Assembly: GCF_963678635.1 (NCBI RefSeq)
Contig: NC_087062.1
Location: 33,079,651-33,143,650, forward strand
From: Symsagittifera roscoffensis
Lineage: Eukaryota; Xenacoelomorpha; Acoela; Convolutidae
Direction of reading: 5' to 3'
DNA length: 64,000 nucleotides
In this document: positions 1 through 11,028 of the stretch, piece after piece
Layout: each line of letters starts with the position of its first letter
Numbering within the stretch: position 1 is the stretch's first letter
The notes under the pieces: generated by a model
What the model saw: the letters and a program-made list of their open reading frames with translations, nothing else
Database searches by the model: none
Told to the model about the DNA's origin: nothing
Translations under genes and position numbers: made by a program

Positions 1-39
1 GTCCTGATTGTCTTTTAGGTAAGTTTGAAAAAACTGTTT

Positions 40-1025
40 CTAGAGTCTCAAACAACCAACTTCAGACATTTCGTGTATATTAACAGGTATCAAGTCATCT
101 TGTTGTAAATAGTTAAAAGCCTGCACAATTCTAACTGTAAGCGATCTCTGTTTAGCAGTAGAAAATGTTGCAACTTTAATTACGCCTTTCGCTTTGCTCC
201 TGGTACATGGTCCATTTTTTGGGAGTAAACCGGAGACAGAAAACCATTTTTTTGTCCGATCGCAATTCCATAAATAAGTACTTAAACATCTCAAAAAGTA
301 TAAATCAAAAACAGTAAGCAATTTGTTTTCGTCCTTAATTTCCTCAATTGATTCATATCTACTTTTGAAAAAAATTGCTCTCAAGATTCTTTTTTTGTTT
401 TTCATTATCTCGCTAAGGTGAGATTGGGATGGTTTGCCATATATTAAAATTCTATAAGTGATTGTAGGATTTACATATGCTTTGTAGAAGCGAAGCAACT
501 CCTGTTTAGAAAACAACATACCTAGCTTTCCAGACAATGCCACAAAATGTAGCTAAGCTTTTGCACACATCTTCAAGTTAAAAATTGAAAGTAAGTTTCT
601 TATCAACAAAAATACCTAAATTTGTACACACATTTGTAATTTGAACTGTAGTACCAAAAACAAAGTAATCTTTTAAAAAGTTTTTACCAAAATTAATTAT
701 TTGAGTTTTACCAGGGTTGACGCAAAGTCCATTCATTTTGAACCATCTATCCACTTGATTTAACGAACTATCAAAGCTAATGAACGTTTTTTTTCAAGAT
801 ATATATGGCATTTTCAACTTCCTTGTGCGTAATTTCGTAAAAAAAACATTGTTTTTTTTTGATGCGATCTACATAACCCAACGCTTGTTTGTAATCAAAT
901 TCAGGATTTCTCAGTTTCTCGCCAATTGAGGCACAATATTCATTAAAAAACTCAGCTGCCAAAAAACTCCTGTTTTTGGAGTTTCTTTTGCAAAACCCAT
1001 TAAAGGCCTGGAACAGCGTTTTCAA
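40..1025 (-). pseudogene. LINE copy A ORF2 C-terminus with most of the RT deleted
   Basis: The 777-1025 segment matches the region just upstream of the RT in copy B (FQAFN-F--NSKN, then FDYKQALGYVDRIKK). The 40-543 segment matches the C-terminal thumb and tail (KQELLRFYKAYVN, TITYRILIYGK, KKRILRAIFFKSRYESI). Between them, near 775-797, the sequence jumps from what is copy B position ~20807 to ~21523. About 715 bp encoding fingers and palm, including FADD, is gone. The junction sits in a short A/T-rich stretch. Several frameshifts remain, so the segment is dead. Confidence 0.8.
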
Positions 1026-1231
1026 GTTTCTACTATTTCCAACTTTTTTGTCTTAATAAACTCTTTTTTCATTTATTATTACCTTGGTTGCTAAATTTCT
1101 AGCTTGAGAATATTTCATTTTATTCAATTCAGTAGGATTTTATAGCCACTTACTGAAAAGCCGATCGCGGTTTTTGAGGATCTTTTTGGTTGAATTGGTA
1201 ACCCATGACTGTTTTTGGGATTTCGATTTTT

Positions 1232-2098
1232 CTAAGGGAGCAAAACGATAATTGATGAAACTATGGATTCAACTAATAGACATAATTTCTCATTGGGATC
1301 ACTAAGCTTATAAAATTTCGACAATTTGTTTTCTAAGAGGAATAAATATTTACAAATATTATCGTCACGGTAAAGATTTTTAAGACTTCTATAGCAGTAA
1401 TCTTTATTTTCTTGTGGATCAACCTTCCCGTAACCAGATATAATTACGGGAGAATGATCAGAAATAGTCGAAACGAGTGTTTTAACGTTGGCGTCAAACT
1501 TAGCAATTAAATGATCAATACCTTTACTCGATGTTGGAATAATGCGAGTTGGATCTCTATTCAAAATATGCGCACCACAGCTTTTAATTAGATTAATATA
1601 AGATTTGGAAATTGGCTTGCAATCTAGAGTGTCGATATTAAAATCTCCACAAACAAGAAAATTAGTTTTCAAAGCATTTAAGTACAGAAAGTAATTCTCA
1701 AAGTGATTCAAAAAAACCTAATTTTTGCTCTGTGGGGGTTTATAGACAACGGAAATATTAGTCTTGACTGATTTATACACGATAGATATGTTGATGCATT
1801 CGAAATTAACCTCTACATTGTTTAACTGAAAATTCACATCATCGCGCACATAAAACGCACATCCCCCACCTCGTTGATAACTCCGGTGTTTAGAAATTAA
1901 GGGATGGTAGCGATTGTAGATGATAGAGATTCAGATAATCATTATCACACAGCCAGGTTTCGCATAACGCAATAATCAAAAGTTTTTGTTCTAACTGATT
2001 AATATCTATAACGAGTTGGTCATGATAGCATCTGAGGGACCTTATATTTGAAAAATACAAAAAACTGACTTTTAAGTCGCCCATATGACGTTCTTCTA
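1232..2098 (-). pseudogene. LINE copy A ORF2 N-terminus: AP-type endonuclease remnant
   Basis: Minus-strand frames at 1890-2084 and 1232-1711 encode pieces of an APE-like endonuclease. The first contains NIRSLRC and LIIALCETWL, the ET-W motif holding the metal-binding Glu. The second contains FLVCGDFNID (the GDFN motif) and TISDHSPVI (the SDH motif). Together these are the canonical active-site blocks of LINE endonucleases that nick target DNA for target-primed reverse transcription. Stops and frameshifts separate the blocks. Compared with copy B, one base is missing next to the initiation codon (2090-2100), which shifts the frame there. Non-functional. Confidence 0.8.
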
Positions 2099-2149
2099 CA
2101 TTTCTCTCATTTTAAAAAAAAAACAAGACTTCAGTCAAGTTGATTGAAT

Positions 2150-3083
2150 TTATTTGTTAGCGTCTTCTGTTACCCTTTTTTCTATAATGAGCGCTTCTGA
2201 TTCATTTTCAATATTTAATTTCTTCGAGACCTGATTATCAAGATTCAATATTTTCGGCAAAAAATTCCTCTCTGACCATCTCCTCGAAGTACCAGTAGTT
2301 GAATTGGTATTTAGTTGAGCACCAGTATGGCGCCCAGTAATGAAGGTTTTATGAACTGCTTGAGGATAGCTGTGAGGTCTTGGCAGGTTTTGACTGATCT
2401 GTTTTTTGGCTGCAATTTTAGCTAGTTGTTCCACTCCAGCAAGACTATTTACATTTTGGGAATAAAATGAGCCATTTGGTCGTTGGCAAAAAACTTTCAC
2501 TCGGCAGTTATGAGTCGTTGTAATAAGATTCATGTTATCGCATTTCCTTTTAATTTCCATATCTGATTTCAGCAAACAAACATTTATGAATAAACTTTTC
2601 CCCTTTACGCCTTTATGCCCAGATAACATACGCCTCCTTCAGAAAATCTCATCTTTGTCCAGAAAATAGACAAATTTCAAAACGATTGGAACATTCTTAC
2701 CTGAATCCTTGCGCGTCTGAAGAGGATGACATGCCTTGATAGCTCCCGGTGATAGCACATAGCCACCAAAGTAATGGTAAACTGGTTGCGCATGTCGGAA
2801 ATCAGGTTGGGGGAGCATGGGTTGATATCAAAATTCGAAAAAAAATAAGCAATCTTAATAAGCTCGAATATCTTTCCTGAAAATTTACTCGCTATTCGAG
2901 ATCAAAAACATTGTTTCTTAAGTCAATTATTTCCTGGGTTCTTTCATTTTAAACAATTTCAAGAGAATCAACTCTTGCCAAAAGGCTAGTGATAATAAGA
3001 ATCATTAATTTAGGGTCAATATTGGAATCTGGGGTGAGATTTTTCAATGAATCAACGTCACTTTTTGGAATATTTTCGGCCAT
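2150..3083 (-). pseudogene. LINE copy A ORF1 remnant (coiled-coil plus FP-like RNA-binding type)
   Basis: A start codon at 3081-3083 opens a frame beginning MAENIPKSDVDSL, with a short helical stretch (~residues 15-45) that could form a coiled coil. After frame changes around 2640-2950, the reading resumes with VPIVLKFVYFLDKDEIF and then an RRR..GHKG..LFINVCLL segment (2560-2700). That pattern (IV-KF, basic residues, then a short IN-L strand) is typical of the FP/ORF1 nucleic-acid-binding domain of CR1/Jockey-type LINEs. The tail is rich in Asn, Ser and Glu and ends at a stop at 2150. A stop near 2638 and a frameshift mean it cannot be translated as one protein. In life such proteins coat the element RNA and act as chaperones; that role is family knowledge. 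Confidence 0.6.
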
Positions 3084-3175
3084 TTTGATGGTGAAAGTCA
3101 AATATTTCAAGCAATAAATCCGAATCAAAAAGCGCAACAATAAGAGCAACTAATCTCTAGCATTCATTTCTCGTG

Positions 3176-3456
3176 TCTGGCACTCACTTCTCATTCACTT
3201 AAAGTTTTAATCATTATTTTTAATTTTATTGATTTGTTTTTTTTGTCTTAGTTACCTCAACTTGCATGGTTGCGTATTCTGTACCATTTATTGTAAACAG
3301 TGATAAAATTTTTGAGCTTGTTTTTCACTTAAATTTTGACTTAATGCCTTGAGCCCAATTTTAAAATAATGTTGTACCTGCTATCAAGTCTCATAAAGCT
3401 CTGGAGGTTTTAAAATTTGCAATTTGGCCATATGAGGATGGGCAATGAGCGATTTA
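3176..3456. other. Spacer between LINE A and the Tc1 element
   Basis: About 280 bases of AT-rich DNA with T runs. No coding signal or repeat was recognised. It may include the 5' UTR of LINE A. Confidence 0.4.
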
Positions 3457-3488
3457 CACTATAGCAGAGCAAAAGCTCACGCGCATGT
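3457..3488 (+). repeat. Tc1 element left terminal inverted repeat
   Basis: About 32 bp ending CTCACGCGCATGT, preceded by TA. It pairs with 11029-11058 with a few mismatches and a 2-bp length difference. Confidence 0.85.
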
Positions 3489-3582
3489 CATGTTTTCACA
3501 TTCCTCCGTGAAATCTTCGTTTTAAAACCGCGTTTTCTCCAATCGGCTCGTGCGTTGCTTCGTGAATTTTTCAAGATGGTGA

Positions 3583-3794
3583 GTGAAAACGACTGAAGAA
3601 CAGCGAAGTCAAAAAACAGTTTGCCCAGAGATGGGACTTACCTGGAGGAAAATTAAAGTAAGAGTTGGACTGACCAGTGAACCGACAGCAAGGACAATTA
3701 ATACAAATGGAGGGGGGACGGGAGATGCCAAACGATCAGGCAGGCCTACGAAACTAGATCATCGCAACCAAAGACAGTTGAAGAGAATGGTGGC
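3583..3794 (+). pseudogene. Tc1/mariner transposase N-terminal fragment
   Basis: The frame contains TEEQRSQ...EMGLTWRKIKVRVGLT followed by GRPTKLDHRNQRQLKRMVA. This fits the paired helix-turn-helix DNA-binding region of Tc1 transposases. The GRP motif is the AT-hook-like linker between the two HTH subdomains, and the following segment is the start of the second. The domain binds the terminal repeats. The frame is cut at 3794 by the 5' LTR of the gypsy element and picks up again at 10581. Confidence 0.8.
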
Positions 3795-4090
3795 TGTGGT
3801 ACTGCGGAGCCTGTAACCTTGAGTGACAACACAGTTATTACTGCAGATGCAATAAACGTATTTACTGATGTTATGTAATTATGCTTTTGATTTTATTATG
3901 CATGTGTGGTCAAGGCCAAAGGTGGTGTTTAGAAGTTTATTTGTTATAAATTCAGTGCGCCATACGCATGTATGGAATTAAGCCAGCTAAACTGAGCTAC
4001 GACCAAAAACGAGAAAAGAACTTGAATTCAGCTCTTAGAATATCTGTGTTTTATCTATAACAAAACCAACTGAATTTCGGGTTTATCACA
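3795..4090 (+). repeat. 5' LTR of gypsy element 1
   Basis: Starts TGTGGTACTGCGG and ends GTTTATCACA. It aligns throughout with 10301-10580, including the shared AAGCCAGCTAAACTGAGCTA block. The primer-binding site follows directly. Confidence 0.92.
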
Positions 4091-4108
4091 TGGCGCAGCC
4101 AGCAGGAT
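4091..4108 (+). promoter_or_regulatory. Primer-binding site of gypsy element 1
   Basis: TGGCGCAGCCAGCAGG begins at the base after the LTR. Nearly the same sequence occupies the equivalent place in gypsy element 2 (34707-34722, minus), differing by one base. TGG starts are usual because they pair with a tRNA CCA end. The tRNA is not identified. Confidence 0.8.
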
Positions 4109-4212
4109 TCCTATCGCAAGACAGCAGGACTGACACGGGGATCCGGGTATTCTGGACCAGAGCATTTTCAGACCTCCATGGAATTTTCAAAGTGTGATTT
4201 GATCAGTTCTTA

Positions 4213-5309
4213 ATGGCCGTAACAGAGAAAGAAAACGTAAATCCGGAGATAATTTTGGAAGACACAAAACCTGTAGTAGATGAACCAGAACCGAGACCGG
4301 AAACACCTCGTACACCTGATGATGCGAACGATGTAGCAGCTCGTGAGACACGGGATAGATTGATGAGAGATCGTGTGACAGCACAGAACGAAGAAAAAAG
4401 AGAGAGGGGTCAGAAAGTAGGTCATAACATCTGTTATAACCAAATGCAAAAACCTTTTGTGTCGAGGTCATTCCTTGCTTTGGGGACTGAGGGAAAAAAC
4501 GATTTGTACAGAAAAATACTCACGAAGAGTTTTTGAAGCTGGATTTTGAAGAATTGGTTAGATTGGCTAAAGCTAAATTCAAAAACTCTCAGAGCATTAC
4601 TTACGAACGATACAAATTATTCAATAGATCACAGGAAACGGGTGAATCTTTAGAGGCGTTCCAAGCGGCGTTAACTGCGCAGGCAGCGAAGTCCGCGCTG
4701 GACATTTCAGAAGATGAATTAGTAAGAGACTTGTTTATTTTCAAAATGAGAAGTCCTGCTTCACAAGACACCTTCATGTTTGAAACATTACCTCCAGACG
4801 AAGTACTGAAACGAGCGTTGAAGTTTGAGAAGAGTAAGCAAAGAAATCGAATATGACTACTGCATCAACAATATCCCAAACATGTTCACAAATCAAAATT
4901 AAACAAGAACCAATATTGGCTGTGGGCAGTGGGAAGCAGAAGCCAAGCGAATAAACGATACAATCGAGACAAGTTCAAAAGAAAACACTTAGAAGGGAGA
5001 ACAACTTCAAAATATAACAACGACACGGAAAAAAAATCATGCAGTCTATGTGGAAAACCGTTTACAGAAGGATTTCTTAAAAATTGTCCAGCAATGGAAA
5101 AACAATGCAAAAACTGCAATAAACCCAAACATTTTGCATGTGTGTGCAGATCGCAGCAAGTGAACGAGATCACAGAAACGACAGAGAGCTCGGAAGAAGA
5201 CTGTAATTTGATACAGACATTCAACTCTTGTGACAAATTCGAAGTTATGTCAATCGAGACAATTATTAATCGGATGAATAGTATCAACCTCTATATGCAA
5301 AGAAGATAA
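4213..5309 (+). pseudogene. Gag of gypsy element 1 (matrix/capsid and CCHC knuckle), frameshifted
   Basis: The frame starts at ATG 4213 with an acidic, Pro-rich N-terminus (residues ~15-40), then a charged stretch. It shifts frame near 4533 into a capsid-like helical segment (RYKLFNRSQETGESLEAFQAALTA and following) typical of gypsy gag. After stops near 4856, a nucleocapsid part follows. A CX2CX4HX4C knuckle sits at 5106-5147 (CKNCNKPKHFACVC). It is preceded by a degenerate one (CSLCGKPF, then a Cys 12 residues later, with no His in place). Gag packages element RNA into particles. At least two frame breaks make this copy inactive. Confidence 0.8.
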
Positions 5310-5419
5310 GAAAACAAACGAAACTGTGAACAACGATCCATCGAAGAATCAGAAATTTAAATAATTGACATACGTAGGGATCCAAAATCGGAGCATATGA
5401 AGTCCCTAAAAAATTGGAT

Positions 5420-7270
5420 AGAATTGATCATCAGATTATCAACATGACTGTGGATACCGGAAGCCCAATTTCTTTCTGAAACTGGCCAACAGCAAAACAA
5501 ATTCTTGAATCAACGGACAAAACAAAGCAAAATTTACACTAGTAGAAAGTCTCAACTTGCCGGCGCAATTCGTAGATTATAAAAAACACTCTATTGTAAT
5601 ACTTGGTGCTCTTAAGGCAAAAATACGTTCTGAAAAATACAGAATTATTGAAGCCAAATTTCTGTTTACTTAACAATGCACAAGGTAAGTCCTGTGGCTC
5701 TATCTGCAGAAAAAAGTGGATATTAGCACTAATCAAAAGCGGGCTCCGAAGGAAAGAACTCGATTCGACGTGCTACTGTGCGAGCAGTTGGATATTTGGA
5801 AAAACACATTTTATTTAAAATGCCAAGATCTTTTTGAGCATCAAGGACGATCGGTACACCACGTGGTTAACACAAAATTCAAGTATTCTCTTTGTCCCAT
5901 TCAAGAGAAAGGTAGACGAATTTCAATACATGTGCAAGAAAAAGTTGAAAAAGAGAATAATAAATTGCTGTTGGAAGGTCACATTCAAAGATTAGACAAA
6001 CGCACAAGTGACTGTTTCATAGCTCTCCTTATCTTTCCGGTAAAAACAAAACGATTCCATTAAGTTGAATTTGGAGGCGAAACCAATAAACGGGCAATTA
6101 TTCAAAAACAAGTACCAAATGGCGAATGTAGAGGAATTGCTCGATGGAGTAAGCCAAATTGTGACTGCAAAAGCGGTATGTACGTTAAATTTCACAGTTC
6201 TTGATTTAAAACATGCATACAGTCAACTGAAACTAACAGCGGGAACTGCAAATCAATGCAATTTTAGCATAGTGGGGTCAGGCGACTGGTATGTATCGTT
6301 TTCTTAACGGATTCTATGGTTTGGCTGATATGCCAGCCCAATTCCAAAAAGTAATGAATCGCACCCTGAACAATTCAAAGAACACGTTTTGTTTCTTAGA
6401 TGACATATTGATAGTTTCGAAGGGATCAGAGACTGAACACGAAAAATTTATCAAGGACGTATTGGTGAAATTAGACAAAGAGAACCTATCTCTTAAATCG
6501 TCCAAAGGCGAGTTTTTTTAAATCTGAATTCAATCGGCTGGGACACAAGTTATCCGAAAGCAGAGTTACTCCCAAAGTTACAAAAACGGAAGCCATAATG
6601 AAATTAGAACATCCGAAATCACTAAAACAGCTTAGGTCTTCTCTAGGGAGTATAAACCATCTTTCGAAGTTTATAGCAAACGCCGCTACTCTTACCAATA
6701 AACTACGACTGTTGTTACGAGAGGAAAATGAGAAGAAAAAATTGAAAAATATAAAACTACCACTAAAGAAATTTGAATGGGGGGGAATCATACAGAAGCT
6801 TTTGAGGAAATTAAAAAAGCAGGAGCCAACATCGCAAAGTTAAGCTATTATGACCCCTAGAATTACGGGTGAAATGTTACGCAAGTCACAGTGGATTGGG
6901 GGCATCGGCATCGCTAGAGCAACAAACGGAGGAGGGGGATTGGATTCCAATCTTGTTCGCTTCACGATATTTGAATAGTCAAAAAAATATATTCCACGAA
7001 TGAACTGGAACTGTAGGCAGTTGTTAGGTCAGTTGATCGTTTTAAACATTACTCACTATGGAAGGAAATTTTGATATTAACTGATCACAAAGCATTAATA
7101 TCTGCCTTAGAAGAAAATTGTTCAAAGAAACATATCAATCGAGACTAACACATTGGGTAGATAGGTTTTTACCATACTAAGTTAAAATGCTACATATTCC
7201 TGGAAATTTTATGGGTTTTGTTGATCATCAATCGAAAGAACCCATCAGCGAGCCATGGCCGGAATCAGTG
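5420..7270 (+). pseudogene. Pol of gypsy element 1: protease, reverse transcriptase and RNase H remnants
   Basis: Protease: a DTG triad at 5453-5461 within INMTVDTGSPIS, followed by a stop. Reverse transcriptase: VLDLKHAYSQLKL (motif A, ~6197) and GFYGLADMPAQFQK (motif B, ~6310). FCFLDDILIVSKG at ~6390 keeps both catalytic Asp residues of the xDD motif. A connection region follows (LKQLRSSLGSINHLSKFI, ~6620). RNase H remnants occur at 6890-7270, including ILTDHKAL (~7076) and the WVDRFLP...HIPGNFMG tail. Frames change at ~6063, ~6295, ~6521 and ~6843. The catalytic motifs survive but the polyprotein cannot be made. Confidence 0.88.
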
Positions 7271-8185
7271 TAGGATGAGAAAATTGTGGTTAACTTCAAT
7301 TGTGGTTACTTCAATTGAATGTTTCCATAAAACACTCGACTGTTTAGACAGTAGACTCAACGATACAGTTTTGCTCAACCGGAAGAAAAAAAAAATTCTA
7401 GAAAATTCTCAGCAGCATCAAAACGAAAAAGAAAAAATAAAGTCCAGGCACGGTTGCTATAGCAACGTTAACGGTCAAAAACGAGCAGAGCTCGACCGGA
7501 ACGAGAACGGGTCCGATTCACGATCTTCAAATGTTCATAACACGTCAGCCCAAAACACTTTTGTCTATGAAAATCGAAGAAGAAATCAGTCCAAATAGAT
7601 GATAGTAGGACACAGGACGATCACGAAAAGATAACAGAGGAGGAAGTAATCGAAAGAACATTCCACAGGACGCGCCGAAAAAGAAGGAGAAGGTTGGATA
7701 TATCGGGATCGGACAGTCTTGACGATGACACCACGATTGATAAAGCATTTGCAGTCACTATGGGATCTTGTGAGCGAGGATAGAGAACATACAGGGCATA
7801 TTCGGGAACTAGAGGTGGCGACCCAAGTGTTTAGCAGCAGCCCTAAAACCAGTAGCAATCGATCGGAGTCACCAGCGAAAACATGAATTGAGTCGGACTT
7901 AACGGCAGACGACAAGATGGTAGCCCAGAAGTGAGTGTCGTGCAACAGGCAACAAGAATTAAACGAAATCCTGGAAAAGAGGAGGAATCAGAACTCGGGG
8001 AAACGTGGGAATGTTCAGCTTGTCAAAACTATTCGACAAAACGCTGCTGTCGGAGCTCATATCCGAAGATGTATTGATGGATCGCCTAAGAAGGGTCATT
8101 GAGAGAAACGATCGGGCAGGAACCAACTGTCCGTCGTCGACTACTGCAATTCGGTGGACAATCGCCTGGCAGTGCCAGGGCAATT
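7271..8185 (+). pseudogene. Charged linker between RNase H and integrase, gypsy element 1
   Basis: About 900 bases separate the RNase H tail from the integrase zinc region. The plus-strand frames are very rich in Arg, Lys, Glu and Ser (for example RRKRRRRLDISGSDSLDDDT near 7670-7725). This is longer than the usual tether between these domains. The strong charge suggests a disordered linker or a divergent insert. No known domain was recognised. Stops interrupt all frames. Confidence 0.5.
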
Positions 8186-8905
8186 TCGACCGGTTATGAA
8201 GAGAATCCACCGGGGTTATCCGGGACAAGAGGCCATGCCACGTATCCAACAATTGTGGTGACCTCATATGCATAAGGATATTATCAATCTGACGGAAGAA
8301 TGCAGGGAGTGTACAAGATACGGTAAGAACGCAAAATTTATAATCCCGAAAAATCCTCGAAACCTCTTCCAAGGTCATCGCAGCTAGAGGACAAGAAGTC
8401 GAGTTAGATTATGCGGGTCCCTATCAAAGGAAAAAATCTATCTGCCGGTAGCAATTGACGGATACTCTAAATTTCCTTCCGTCAAGATTACGAAATCGAC
8501 GGGAAGTAAACCTTCAATAAAATTTTGTGCTCGTACATCGACACTCATGGAACACCTGAATCCAGATCAATCTTCTGGATTCAAGGGGTAGGCGATGAAA
8601 AACTTCTGCCTTGAGAATCATATTGAACAATTTTTTTGTCTGATGGGTGACCACCGAGGGTGTGGTTTGGTCGAACAAACAATTCCATCAATGAAACGAA
8701 GATTAGGCGCCATGCAGCTCAAAGAAAATGCCAATCGGTCAAACTCTGTCTTAAGACAATAATTCGGGATAAGCGTTGGACTAAGCAAAAAACAATTCAG
8801 CAGTCGCCATTTGAGGCACATTTCAGCAGGCTACCAGAAACTGAATTTAAGATTATACGCGATAAATTCTTAGGGAATTCTGATTGTTTACATAAGCAGC
8901 ATCTG
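8186..8905 (+). pseudogene. Integrase remnant of gypsy element 1
   Basis: An HHCC-type zinc region is visible: IHRGYPGQEAMP (8200-8235), a later HMHKDI, and CRECTRYGKN (~8305). Core-like blocks follow: a LDYAGPY-like stretch (8405) and IYLPVAIDGYSKFPSVKI (8435-8490, with the first catalytic Asp in AIDGYS). Next come a degraded region and then GLVEQTIPSMKRRL (8672-8710), where VE-TI holds the catalytic Glu. The second Asp block (normally TDNG-F) is not clear, lost in a frameshifted part near 8540-8640. Integrase joins the element ends to target DNA; this copy is dead. Confidence 0.8.
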
Positions 8906-8974
8906 GAGAGGTGAGCGCTTACCGCGAACCACCTCAAGAAATGGATAGACCAATTCCGGGACTCGTTAAAGATT

Positions 8975-9955
8975 GTGAGAAAAGGGCAGAGAAGCCGAGA
9001 AGTTTGTCTTGAGGCGTCACTTGAGGCGAACGCAAAGTGGAATGCCGAAGATCGTCGTCTGGCAGGGTATGACCTGCAGCAGCTAGTAGATGATACGAGC
9101 ACAATTGACCCGGAACTCAGGAAACAGCTGCTGTATTTCTGCGAACGCGGGTTTGTCGAGGATAAACCCACGGGGTCATTGAGGAATCAACACATTCTAC
9201 TACGACGGTACGAGGACCCCAGAAGTGGGGCGGCGTTGAAAGATCCTCTAGAAGGTGTTGTGACAGCGGAGACACCAACAACTGTAACGACAGCTTCGGG
9301 CTCGTTATTTGGAAGAGCGACATAGCGAAAGCGGCAATTCGACTTAAAAGTCTACCCAAATTGGAAGGAAAAGAGAGTCAAAGGGTCACATCGAAGGAGA
9401 CCCCTATAGGAGGCGGATTCAATTTAGCAGTTAGGAGAGTGAAACCTAATCAAAGAGATCCAACGTCGGTGGGACCGAAATCGCAGGAGCAGGTCGCGCT
9501 GAAGCTCAAGGGCAAGAAACTAATTCAGGAGAAGAAAAAAAGTTGCAGCAATGGCTGAGAAGCAAACGCTGCCTAAATCAATTGATAAAGCAGGGACACA
9601 AGAGCCGTCGAGTAGTTCGTTGTCACCGAAAAAATTCAGTTCAAACAAAGCGAATAAACAGAGATACCTCACCGAACAAAAATTTGAACGCGGTTCAATA
9701 GCAGAACATGGCCCCAGAAGAGTGGGAGGATTTGCCCGACCAAGTTGTAACAAGGGGAATACAGAAATCATCGGAGGAAATTTTGAAAGCAAAAAATACG
9801 ATGTCTGAGGAACATGCGACGGGGGAACCAGTTCTCCTCCACCAGGGTTCTCTGACGAACCGATGGTGGACGAGCAGACGGGAGCAACGATTCGACACCG
9901 TAAGAGAGTCAGCAAGAATCAAGGACCCAAGCGGTTTGGCGGCCCCATAAAACAC
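8975..9955 (+). pseudogene. Post-integrase ORF of gypsy element 1, unrecognised
   Basis: Plus-strand frames at 8975-9325, 9361-9558 and 9551-9950 read like one interrupted coding region, with higher GC and acidic/Ser-rich content. The first contains VCLEASLEANAKWNAEDRRLAG, DLQQLVDDTSTIDPELRKQL and LRNQHILLRRYEDP. The opening part could be the integrase C-terminal domain. The remainder is low-complexity and charged and shows no membrane segment, so it does not look like an envelope gene. It ends about 350 bases before the 3' LTR. Function unknown. Confidence 0.5.
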
Positions 9956-10300
9956 TCTGTGAAGGAGATAAGCACAGGCGAAAGTTTTGCTGGCCTCAAC
10001 AAACTAGCTCTTGAGACGTATAGACAGAAACTAGAAACCTGAAAACGGACTCAATCCAACCGTCGGAGACGAGACTGGGTCTCTTGGAGCGTCATCTATT
10101 CCGGAGAAAGTTCGGACATGCAGCACTTGACACAACCAGAACGTGGAATGCTAAGTAAAAAGTACCAGTCAACTTGACACGTAAAACTGATACTACGTTT
10201 TGCACCAACCGCTACACAAACTGAGTTAAAAGCTCCCATTTTGATATTATGATTAAAATTTTATACGTATATGATAAAATTTTGTTGATCCTCAGGGGAA

Positions 10301-10580
10301 TGTAGTACTGCGGTTTCAGTAACCTTGAGTGATAACATAGCTGTTACTGCAGATACAGTAAACGTATTTATTGATGTTATATAATTACACTTTTGATTTT
10401 ATTACTTATAGAAGGTGGTGTTTAGATTTTTTTATTATAAACTCAGTGCGCCATACGCATGTATGAAGTTAAGCCAGCTAAACTGAGCTACGATCAAAAA
10501 CGAGAAAAGAACTTAACTGAGATCTTAGAATATCCGTGTTTTATCTACATTAAAACCAACTGAGTTTCGGGGTTATCACA
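10301..10580 (+). repeat. 3' LTR of gypsy element 1
   Basis: Starts TGTAGTACTGCGG and ends GGTTATCACA, matching 3795-4090. It is preceded by a short purine-rich run (CAGGGGAA), the probable polypurine tract, and followed by the GTGGC duplication. Confidence 0.92.
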
Positions 10581-10830
10581 GTGGCTAACGACAACCAGAC
10601 TTCTGGCAGAAATTTGAACAATATTCAACTGTTTTGTTACAAAAAACGTCTTGAAAGATACTATACGGCGAGAAATTCACAAAATTGAGTACAGAGGACA
10701 TGCAGCAGCAAAATAACAATTTTTGAAAGCTAAAGCAAAACGTAATCGAATGTTGTGGGCTTAACGGAGATGTGAAAACGGTGATTTTCAGTGACGAGTG
10801 CAGAGTACTCGTCACTGAATTACTCTGCCC
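10581..10830 (+). pseudogene. Tc1/mariner transposase middle fragment (first catalytic Asp)
   Basis: After the duplicated GTGGC the plus-strand frame continues the transposase with VANDNQTSGRNLNN, the normal continuation of LKRMVA from 3793. Further on, KRNRMLWA and VIFSDECR (10780-10805) mark the start of the DDE catalytic core. The Asp in FSDE is the first catalytic residue. Stop codons interrupt the frame. The second Asp and the Glu (or Asp) of the triad were not found before the right TIR, so the C-terminal half is missing. Confidence 0.75.
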
Positions 10831-11028
10831 ATAAATGTCGAGGGCAGAGTATTTGCGTGGATGAAAAGGATTAGAAACTGTTGTTTTTGATATTGGGAAC
10901 AGTAGTTCTTAGTCATTTATAGAAAAATTGTGTTCGACGATGACCAGGATAGAAAAATGATACAAGCAAAAGTTCTTGCAAATATTATATTGAGGTCCGC
11001 TGTTTTTTGGTCAAAACTAAATTTTAAT

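Larger units (their letters stand above)
1..3175 (-). mobile_element. LINE copy A (CR1/Jockey-like non-LTR retrotransposon), cut by the window edge
   Basis: The minus strand carries, in order, an ORF1-like frame, an AP-endonuclease domain and the C-terminal part of an ORF2. This is the plan of a two-ORF non-LTR retrotransposon. The copy aligns closely along most of its length with the second copy at 20046-23290, so the two belong to one family. Copy A keeps more of the 5' end (ORF1 start near 3083) but has lost most of its reverse transcriptase. Its 3' end lies beyond position 1. The right-hand limit (~3175) is approximate because the 5' UTR has no visible border. The clade is inferred from the style of the RT in copy B. 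Confidence 0.85.
3795..10580 (+). mobile_element. Gypsy-type LTR retrotransposon 1 (6.8 kb), nested in the Tc1 element
   Basis: Two LTRs of 296 and 280 bp with TG...CA ends enclose gag, protease, RT/RNase H and integrase in the Ty3/gypsy order. The element is flanked by a 5-bp duplication GTGGC (3790-3794 and 10581-10585). The insertion point lies inside the Tc1 transposase frame, so gypsy arrived after Tc1. The LTRs differ at many positions and every ORF is broken, so the insertion is old. A further GC-richer coding stretch follows integrase. Confidence 0.92.
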
